Shown piece after piece: positions 5,749 through 10,723 of a stretch of DNA of 10,723 nucleotides (the stretch's first letter is position 1; every line of letters starts with the position of its first letter). The DNA is taken from positions 1-10,723 of the forward strand of contig JBOGEN010000067.1 in assembly GCA_050743265.1 (NCBI GenBank), in the 5' to 3' direction. The translations under genes were made by a program, and so were the position numbers. Source of the stretch: JBOGEN01 sp050743265 (GTDB taxonomy: Bacteria > Actinomycetota > Actinomycetes > JBOGEN01). Below the pieces are notes generated by a model. That model had not been told where the DNA came from. It worked only from the letters and a program-made list of their open reading frames with translations, and searched no databases.

Positions 5749-6425
5749 CCGACCCCGACGCCCCGGGGCCCGGCGGCGTCGAGTCGCTCTACCCGTTCCT
5801 GTACGCGGGCGAGGGGGACGTCGATCGGGTGCTCGCCGAGGTGCGCCGCTCCACGGAGGAGAAGGCCGCCGAGATCGTGGCGCTGCGCGAGACGGTCGTG
5901 GCGTCGGAGTGGCCGCGCCTTTCCGCCTGCGCGCGGGACATGGCGGCGAGGTTCCGCGACGGCGGGCGGCTGTACGTGTTCGGCAACGGTGGCTCGAGCA
6001 CGGACGCCGCGGCGGTGGCCATGAGCTTCCTCGCGCCCGAGAGCGGGGAGCCCGGTGTCCCCGCGCTCCCGCTGACGACGGACGTGGCCGTGCTCACGGC
6101 CCTGTCGAACGACGTGGGGTTCGACGTCGTGTTCTCGCGTCCGATCGCCGCGTCCGGCCGTCCCGTCGACATCGCGATGGGGCTGTCGACGAGCGGAGGG
6201 TCCGGCAACGTGCTGCGCGGTTTCGACGAGGCGACCCGGCTCGGGCTCCTCACCGTCGGGTTCGCCGGGTACGACGGGGGGCGCATGGCCGAGGCCGACA
6301 CGATCGACTACCTGTTCGTCGTGCCGTCCGCGTCGGTGCACCGCATCCAGGAGGCGCAGACGACGCTGTACCACCTGCTCGCCGAGCTGACGCTCGCCGA
6401 GTGCGCGACGGCCGCGGCCGGCTGA
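5745..6425 (+). CDS. SIS-domain protein, GmhA-like paralogue 2 (phosphate loop kept, metal ligands lost)
   Basis: A 226-residue paralogue of the SIS protein two genes upstream. It has an extra N-terminal stretch (about 30 residues) and a helix at about 30-70. GNGGSSTDAA (80-89) and LSTSGGSGN (147-155) are close to the canonical GmhA sugar-phosphate loops, and IQEAQTTLYH keeps Q202 and H210. However, the His and Glu that bind metal in GmhA are Ala90 and Ser94, so independent isomerase catalysis by the known mechanism is unlikely. GTG start at 5745 overlaps hypC (GTGA) with GGAGG 7 nt upstream. The stop is 5 nt before hypF. Its inactive centre complements that of paralogue 1, suggesting a heteromer or a purely binding/regulatory role; this is inference. 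Confidence 0.87.
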   Translation: MTDPDAPGPGGVESLYPFLYAGEGDVDRVLAEVRRSTEEKAAEIVALRETVVASEWPRLSACARDMAARFRDGGRLYVFGNGGSSTDAAAVAMSFLAPESGEPGVPALPLTTDVAVLTALSNDVGFDVVFSRPIAASGRPVDIAMGLSTSGGSGNVLRGFDEATRLGLLTVGFAGYDGGRMAEADTIDYLFVVPSASVHRIQEAQTTLYHLLAELTLAECATAAAG

Positions 6426-6430
6426 GGCGC

Positions 6431-8773
6431 ATGGGTGCCCCTGTCGACCGCCCGGACCGGCACGCGGTTGCGCCTCCGCAGGCGGGCGGGCGGGTCAGGC
6501 GCCGGCTGCGCGTCGAGGGGGTCGTCCAGGGGGTCGGCTTCCGCCCGTTCGTGTACGCGCTCGCCGCCGAGCACGGGCTCGCCGGCTTCGTCGGCAACGA
6601 CGCCGCCGGGGTGTGCTGCGAGGTGGAGGGGCCGGCCCACGCCGTGGACGCGTTCACGCGCGCGCTCGCGTCCCGACCGCCCTCGCTGGCCGTCGTCGAG
6701 CGGGTCGTCGAGGAGCCGACGAACCCGACGGGCGCGGCGGGCTTCACGATCGTCACGAGCGACGTGCTGGGGTCGCCGACGGCGCGCGTGTCCCCGGACG
6801 TGGCCACCTGCGACGCCTGCCTGGCCGAGGTGCTCGACCCCGCGGCCCGCCGCTACCGGTACGCGTTCACGAACTGCACCCACTGCGGGCCCCGGTTCAC
6901 GATCGTCACCGGCATCCCGTACGACCGCGCCAGGACCACGATGGCCCCCTTCGCCATGTGCGCCGCCTGCGCTGCCGAGTACGCGGACCCGGCCGACCGG
7001 CGCTTCCACGCCCAGCCGGTGTGCTGCCCGGCGTGCGGGCCGCGGCTGACCCTCGTGGCGGCCACGGGTACCGCCGTCCCGGGGGACCCGGTCGAGGCGG
7101 CGGCGGCCCGGCTCCGCGACGGCCAGGTGCTCGCGGTCAAGGGGCTGGGCGGGTACCACCTCGCCGCCCTCGCGTCGTCGGACGCCGCGGTGGCACGGCT
7201 ACGGGCACGCAAGCACCGAGAGGACAAGCCGTTCGCCGTCCTCGCCCCCTCCCTCGAGGCCGCCTGCGCACTCGTCGAGGTCGATGCCGCGGGGGAGGCC
7301 CTGCTGCTCGACCGTCGCCGTCCGGTCGTGCTCCTGCCTCGCCGCGCGGGCGCTCCGGTGGCCCGGGCCGTGGCGCCGGGCAACCGCTGGCTCGGCGTGA
7401 TGCTGCCGTATACGCCGCTGCACCACCTGCTCGCCCGTGACCTCGGCCAGCCGTGCGTGCTCACGAGCGGCAACGTCTCCGACGAGCCCATCGCGTACGA
7501 CGACGACGACGCGTACACCCGGCTCGCCCGCATCGCCGACGCCTGGCTCACGCACGACCGCCCGATTCGCACGCGCACGGACGACTCGGTGGTCCGCGTC
7601 GTCACGGGTCGGCCGATGCCGGTGCGGCGCTCCCGGGGGTACGTGCCCGACCCGGTGACGCTGCCGTGCCCGGCGGACGTGCCCGTGCTCGCCGTGGGTG
7701 CCGAGCTGAAGAACACGTTCACGCTCGCCCGGGGAGGGCGGGCGTTCGTCTCGCACCACATCGGCGACCTCGAGAACTACGAGACGCTGCGGTCGTTCAC
7801 GGACGGAGTCGGACACCTGTCCGGGCTGCTCGAGACCACCCCGGCCGTGCTCGCGCACGACCTGCACCCCGAGTACCTCTCGACGAAGTACGCTCGCGAG
7901 CGTGCCGAGACCGAGGGTCTCCCGCTCGTCGGCGTCCAGCACCACCACGCGCACGTCGCCTCCGTGCTCGCCGACGCCGGCGAGACCGGTCCCGTCCTCG
8001 GCGTCGCGTACGACGGGCTCGGCTACGGGACGGACGGAACGTTCTGGGGCGGCGAGCTGCTCGTCGCCGACCTCGCCGGGTTCACCCGCGAGGGCCACCT
8101 CGAGCCGGTGCCGATGCCCGGGGGCGCGAGCGCGATCCGGCAGCCGTGGCGCATGGCGGCGTCCTGGCTCGACGCCGCGTACGCGGGGGAGGCGCCTGGC
8201 TTGCTCGGTGTCCTCACGCGGCACGCCGGACGGTGGGACGACGTGCTCGCGCTCGCCCGCGCGGGCACGGCGTCCCCGCGCACGACGTCCGTGGGGCGTC
8301 TCTTCGACGCGGTCGCTGCTGTCGTCGGGCTGCGTGACGAGGTCACGTACGAGGGGCAGGCGGCCATCGCGCTGGAGCAGGCCGTGGACCCCACCGAGAG
8401 GGGGGCCTACCCGGTGCGGGTGGAACCCGGCCCGCCGGTACTCCTGCGCGCGGGTGACCTCGTGCGGGCCGCCGCCGAGGACGTACGGCGTGGCGTGGAC
8501 GCGGGCATCGTGGCCGGCCGGTTCCATCGGGGTCTCGTCGACGCCACGGTGGACGCGCTGATCCTCCTGCGCGAGCGGACAGGGCTCGACAGCGTCGCCC
8601 TGTCCGGGGGCGTCTTCCAGAACGCCGTGCTCGTCACGCTGCTCGTCCCGGCACTCGAGGCGTCCGGGCTGCGGGTGCTGCTGCCGCGGCAGGTCCCCGT
8701 CAACGACGGGGGAATCAGCCTGGGTCAGGCCGCGGTCGCCGCGTGCCGGACGGCGCCGGGTCGGGCCCGCTGA
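6431..8773 (+). CDS. hypF: Carbamoyltransferase HypF
   Basis: HypF uses carbamoyl phosphate and ATP to carbamoylate the C-terminal Cys of HypE, the first step in making the cyanide ligands of [NiFe] hydrogenase. All domains are present in the 780 residues. The acylphosphatase-like domain is at about 24-110 (VEGVVQGVGFRPFVYAL, with VGFRP phosphate loop). The zinc-binding region has four CxxC pairs (C127/C130, C149/C152, C177/C180, C199/C202). The YrdC-like domain is at about 220-405 (KGLGGYHLAA, KHREDKPFAVL, LTSGNVSDEPIA), and the Kae1-like domain at about 415-775 (VGAELKNTF, HHHAH at 504-508, AYDGLGYGTDGTFWGGE, LSGGVFQN, NDGGISLGQA). Length is that of typical HypF, with no broken motif. Start ATG 6431 has GAGG only 3 nt upstream and follows the SIS gene by 5 nt, so it probably depends on coupling. 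It is the last gene of the operon. Confidence 0.97.
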   Translation: MGAPVDRPDRHAVAPPQAGGRVRRRLRVEGVVQGVGFRPFVYALAAEHGLAGFVGNDAAGVCCEVEGPAHAVDAFTRALASRPPSLAVVERVVEEPTNPTGAAGFTIVTSDVLGSPTARVSPDVATCDACLAEVLDPAARRYRYAFTNCTHCGPRFTIVTGIPYDRARTTMAPFAMCAACAAEYADPADRRFHAQPVCCPACGPRLTLVAATGTAVPGDPVEAAAARLRDGQVLAVKGLGGYHLAALASSDAAVARLRARKHREDKPFAVLAPSLEAACALVEVDAAGEALLLDRRRPVVLLPRRAGAPVARAVAPGNRWLGVMLPYTPLHHLLARDLGQPCVLTSGNVSDEPIAYDDDDAYTRLARIADAWLTHDRPIRTRTDDSVVRVVTGRPMPVRRSRGYVPDPVTLPCPADVPVLAVGAELKNTFTLARGGRAFVSHHIGDLENYETLRSFTDGVGHLSGLLETTPAVLAHDLHPEYLSTKYARERAETEGLPLVGVQHHHAHVASVLADAGETGPVLGVAYDGLGYGTDGTFWGGELLVADLAGFTREGHLEPVPMPGGASAIRQPWRMAASWLDAAYAGEAPGLLGVLTRHAGRWDDVLALARAGTASPRTTSVGRLFDAVAAVVGLRDEVTYEGQAAIALEQAVDPTERGAYPVRVEPGPPVLLRAGDLVRAAAEDVRRGVDAGIVAGRFHRGLVDATVDALILLRERTGLDSVALSGGVFQNAVLVTLLVPALEASGLRVLLPRQVPVNDGGISLGQAAVAACRTAPGRAR

Positions 8774-8810
8774 GCACACGCCCCGTTCCGCTCCCTCGTC
8801 CGCCGGTCGG

Positions 8811-9596
8811 TCACAGCCCGGTGGCCTTCACGAGCTCCACGCGGCTGGACCCGCCCGAGACACCGACCTCGAGCACGAGGCCCACGCCCGGGGCGTAGAG
8901 CTTGTGCTCGAGGACGTCGGGCTCCAGCGGCGTGTAGTCCTTGGTCATCACGACGCGGTCGTACGCCCCGGTGGGTCCCGAGACCTTCTCGTCGAGGCTC
9001 AGCATCTCGGCCGCGTCCTCGGCTTCGCCCTCCAGGTACTCCTGCCGGTAGGTCTGGCCCACCCGCGGGTGGGCCGGCATGACGATGCCGGGCTCTGCCC
9101 CGTCCACCCCGGCCTCCCAAGCGCCGGCGTGGCTCACTGCCTTGCCGTTCTCGAACTCGGTCGTGTCCTCGCCGAGGTACCAGACGTTGCCCTCGGCGTC
9201 CTGGGCGTACCAGTCCTCCGTGTCCTCGACGAGCTCCCCGTCGACGGTGACCGTGTCCCGGACGACCACGGCCTCGACCCCCATGACCGTGCGGGTCCGG
9301 TCGGTGACCTCGACGACGACGCGCTCCGTGCCGTCCTCGGACGTGCCCCGGTAGACGTACCGCGCGCCGGGCGTCCACGGCAGGTACCGGTTGTCGATCT
9401 CGGTGGTGAAGTCCGCCGGGTCGAACGCGGCGGCCTCGAACGTCGGGAGCGGATCCGGGGTGGTGCGCACGGCCCGGTCCGGGCTCGGCGGTGCGACGGA
9501 CCCCGCACCGTCCCCGCTGCAGCCGGCCAGGACGAGGGCCGCCGCCAGAAGACTCGCTGCCGTCGCCCCGGCAGGTCGTCCGTGCTGTCGTCTCAT
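8811..9596 (-). CDS. Predicted lipoprotein of uncharacterised family
   Basis: A 261-residue exported protein. The signal peptide has a basic start, hydrophobic core (about 12-24) and lipobox LVLAGC with acylated Cys26, so it should be anchored on the outer face of the membrane. After a Pro-rich linker the mature domain contains FDPADFTTEIDNRYLPWTPG (58-77), WYAQDAEGNVWYLGED (129-144) and YAPGVGLVLE (234-243). I recall this pattern from a widespread hypothetical family in actinobacteria and relatives, with no function known to me. It is probably beta-rich; no catalytic motif is evident. ATG 9596 has GGAG 6 nt upstream. It is convergent with hypF (37 nt between stops) and divergent from the response regulator, whose likely binding repeats lie 65 nt upstream of its start. 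An envelope-stress or sensor-associated role is inferred. Confidence 0.85.
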   Translation of the reverse strand: MRRQHGRPAGATAASLLAAALVLAGCSGDGAGSVAPPSPDRAVRTTPDPLPTFEAAAFDPADFTTEIDNRYLPWTPGARYVYRGTSEDGTERVVVEVTDRTRTVMGVEAVVVRDTVTVDGELVEDTEDWYAQDAEGNVWYLGEDTTEFENGKAVSHAGAWEAGVDGAEPGIVMPAHPRVGQTYRQEYLEGEAEDAAEMLSLDEKVSGPTGAYDRVVMTKDYTPLEPDVLEHKLYAPGVGLVLEVGVSGGSSRVELVKATGL

Positions 9597-9618
9597 GGTC
9601 GGCTCCAGTCCCCCCGGG

Positions 9619-9636
9619 GCCGGGCGGGCGCCCGGC
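9619..9636 (-). repeat. Perfect GC hairpin in the lipoprotein leader
   Basis: GCCGGGC (9619-9625) and GCCCGGC (9630-9636) form a 7-bp perfect stem with a 4-nt loop, 22-40 nt before the lipoprotein start codon. In the mRNA leader it would be stable but stands clear of the ribosome-binding site. No T-run follows, so it is not a clear terminator. Confidence 0.5.
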
Positions 9637-9661
9637 TGCGTCCCGACCTTCGCAGGCGGGC

Positions 9662-9680
9662 GCTGAACCGGTGCTGAACC
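9662..9680 (-). promoter_or_regulatory. Response-regulator-type direct repeat facing the lipoprotein gene
   Basis: GCTGAACC occurs at 9662-9669 and 9673-9680, exactly 11 nt apart. Read on the minus strand these are two GGTTCAGC units pointing toward the lipoprotein gene, 65-84 nt before its start. Tandem half-sites with an 11-nt period are the standard binding layout of OmpR/PhoB-family regulators, and one is encoded 83 nt away. Confidence 0.65.
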
Positions 9681-9710
9681 TGTCCGCGGGTCCTCTCGGA
9701 CGCCCGGGAG

Positions 9711-9743
9711 GGCTCAGCGGACGTTCAGCCCACGTTCAGCGCT
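9711..9743 (+). promoter_or_regulatory. Three response-regulator-type direct repeats before the response-regulator gene
   Basis: Three consecutive 11-nt units start at 9711, 9722 and 9733: GGCTCAGCGGA, CGTTCAGCCCA and CGTTCAGCGCT, sharing the TCAGC core. They have the same core and the same 11-nt period as the pair facing the lipoprotein gene, but the opposite orientation. The last unit ends 19 nt before the GTG start, so the repeats should overlap or abut the -35 region. Autoregulation by the encoded OmpR-type protein is the simplest reading. Confidence 0.68.
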
Positions 9744-9762
9744 TCCGTGGCACGGTGAGGGA

Positions 9763-10440
9763 GTGCGGATCCTCGTCGTCGAGGACGACAAGAGCCTGGC
9801 CCGGGCCCTCAAGCGAGGGCTCGAGGGCGAGGGGTTCGCCGTGGACGTGGCGTTCGACGGCACGGACGGCCTGTGGCAGGCCACCGAGTGCCCCTACGAC
9901 GCCGTCGTGCTCGACCTCATGCTGCCCGGTCTCGGCGGTGACGAGGTGTGCGCCCGGCTGCGTGACGCAGGCCGCTGGGTGCCGATCCTCATGCTCACCG
10001 CCCGGGACGGGGAGCAGGACGAGGCCCGCGCCCTCGACACGGGTGCCGACGACTTCCTCGCCAAGCCGTTCAGCTACGTCGTGCTCGTGGCGCGCCTGCG
10101 GGCTCTGCTGCGCCGGGGGGCGGGGGAGCGTCCGGCCGTGCTCACGGCGGGAGACCTGCGGCTCGATCCGGCGGCGCACCGGGTCTGGCGCGGCGAGGCC
10201 CCTGTGGCGCTCACCCCGCGGCAGTTCGCGCTGCTCGAGTTCCTCCTGCGCCGGGCGGGGGAGGTGCTCCCGAAACGCGTCATCCTCGAGCACGTCTGGG
10301 ACTTCGCGTTCGACGGCGACCCCAACATCGTCGAGGTGTACGTCCGGCAGCTGCGCCAGCGCGTCGACGAGCCGTTCGGCCGGCACAGCCTCCAGACCGT
10401 CCGGCTCGTCGGCTACCGCCTCGACCCGGACGGGGGCTGA
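9763..10440 (+). CDS. OmpR/PhoB-family two-component response regulator
   Basis: A 225-residue cytoplasmic regulator. The receiver domain (1-118) has the acidic pair E7/D8/D9, phosphoacceptor D51 (LDLMLPG), T79 and K101 (KPF), all intact. The winged-helix effector domain (about 127-222) has the family motifs LTPRQFALLEFLL, RVILEHVWD and NIVEVYVRQLRQRVD ending in VRLVGYRL. The start is GTG 9763, where homology begins (RILVVEDD). GAGG sits only 2 nt upstream, so initiation may be leaderless or on a very short leader. The histidine kinase begins 3 nt after the stop. The 11-nt repeats on its 5' side make autoregulation and control of the divergent lipoprotein gene likely. The signal is unknown. 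Confidence 0.95.
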   Translation: MRILVVEDDKSLARALKRGLEGEGFAVDVAFDGTDGLWQATECPYDAVVLDLMLPGLGGDEVCARLRDAGRWVPILMLTARDGEQDEARALDTGADDFLAKPFSYVVLVARLRALLRRGAGERPAVLTAGDLRLDPAAHRVWRGEAPVALTPRQFALLEFLLRRAGEVLPKRVILEHVWDFAFDGDPNIVEVYVRQLRQRVDEPFGRHSLQTVRLVGYRLDPDGG

Positions 10441-10443
10441 CCG

Positions 10444-10723
10444 GTGGCCCGCCCGCGGACGCCGGGAAGGTGGGGCCTGCGCCGGCCCGTCAGCGTGCGT
10501 GCCCGCACGACGTTGCTCGCCACCGTCGTCGTCGCGCTGGCCCTGCTCGTCGGCGCGACGGCCCTGCTGCTCGTCCTGCAGCGCTCGCTGGCCCGCAGCG
10601 GGGACGACGCGTCCCGCGCGCGCGTCGGGGACCTCGCGGCGCTGGCGTCGGCCGGAGCGCTGCCTCCGGTCCTGCGCGTCCCCGCGGAGGACGACATCGC
10701 CCAGGTCACCAGCGGTGACGGCG
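10444..10723 (+). CDS. Sensor histidine kinase, N-terminal part (runs off window)
   Basis: Only the first 93 residues are present. A basic cytoplasmic start is followed by a hydrophobic segment (about 23-46) and then the beginning of an extracytoplasmic sensor region (from RSLARSGDDASRAR on). The kinase core lies outside the window, so the call rests on the membrane topology and on the position immediately after a response-regulator gene with a 3-nt gap. The GTG start at 10444 has a GGGGG tract about 7 nt upstream. It would autophosphorylate and donate phosphate to Asp51 of the upstream regulator. Confidence 0.82.
   Translation, partial: MARPRTPGRWGLRRPVSVRARTTLLATVVVALALLVGATALLLVLQRSLARSGDDASRARVGDLAALASAGALPPVLRVPAEDDIAQVTSGDG

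Noticed and set aside
7199..8779. 526-codon minus-strand open frame inside hypF
   Set aside because: Antisense to the conserved HypF YrdC/Kae1 domains; His/Arg/Gly-rich translation and no domain.
8774..8810. Possible bidirectional terminator between hypF and the lipoprotein gene
   Set aside because: The 37-nt gap has no stem longer than about 4 bp and no T-run on either strand; termination may be factor-dependent.

Overview
The window is chromosomal-looking DNA from a very GC-rich actinobacterium. The evidence is dense GC-ending codons, GTG starts, tightly overlapping genes, a class F-type sortase, DUF4397 and zinc-finger anti-sigma module, and a PadR-led hydrogenase-maturation cluster. A Micrococcales/Cellulomonadaceae-like host is plausible, but that is an impression and not a measurement. 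No rRNA, tRNA, CRISPR array, insertion sequence or phage gene was seen.

Left part (1-2383, minus strand): an envelope-sensing operon read right to left. It encodes a secreted, C-terminally anchored DUF4397 protein, a membrane sortase, an ECF sigma factor and a zinc-finger anti-sigma factor that runs off the left edge. The genes are separated by 10 nt or overlap. Next (2434-4133, minus strand) is a two-gene ABC exporter, permease and ATPase with a 4-nt overlap.

Middle (4296-8773, plus strand): diverging from the ABC genes is a translationally coupled five-gene operon. It encodes a PadR regulator, a SIS-domain protein, a HypC-type chaperone, a second SIS-domain protein and full-length HypF. 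HypF and HypC belong to assembly of the Fe(CN)2CO centre of [NiFe] hydrogenase. No hypA, hypB, hypD, hypE or hydrogenase subunit gene is present here. The two SIS proteins resemble phosphoheptose isomerase (GmhA) but look degenerate in opposite halves of the active site: one keeps the metal ligands, the other keeps the sugar-phosphate loop. This is the most interesting signal in the window. The PadR/ABC intergenic region carries two 19-nt operator-like repeats exactly 21 nt apart.

Right part (8811-10723): a convergent lipoprotein gene of a family I know only as uncharacterised, then divergently a two-component system (OmpR-type response regulator and the start of its histidine kinase). The 166-nt divergent region has 11-nt-period direct repeats of a TTCAGC core, two units facing the lipoprotein and three facing the regulator. 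This is the layout expected of OmpR/PhoB-family binding sites, so the lipoprotein is probably a target of the neighbouring system and the system is probably autoregulated.
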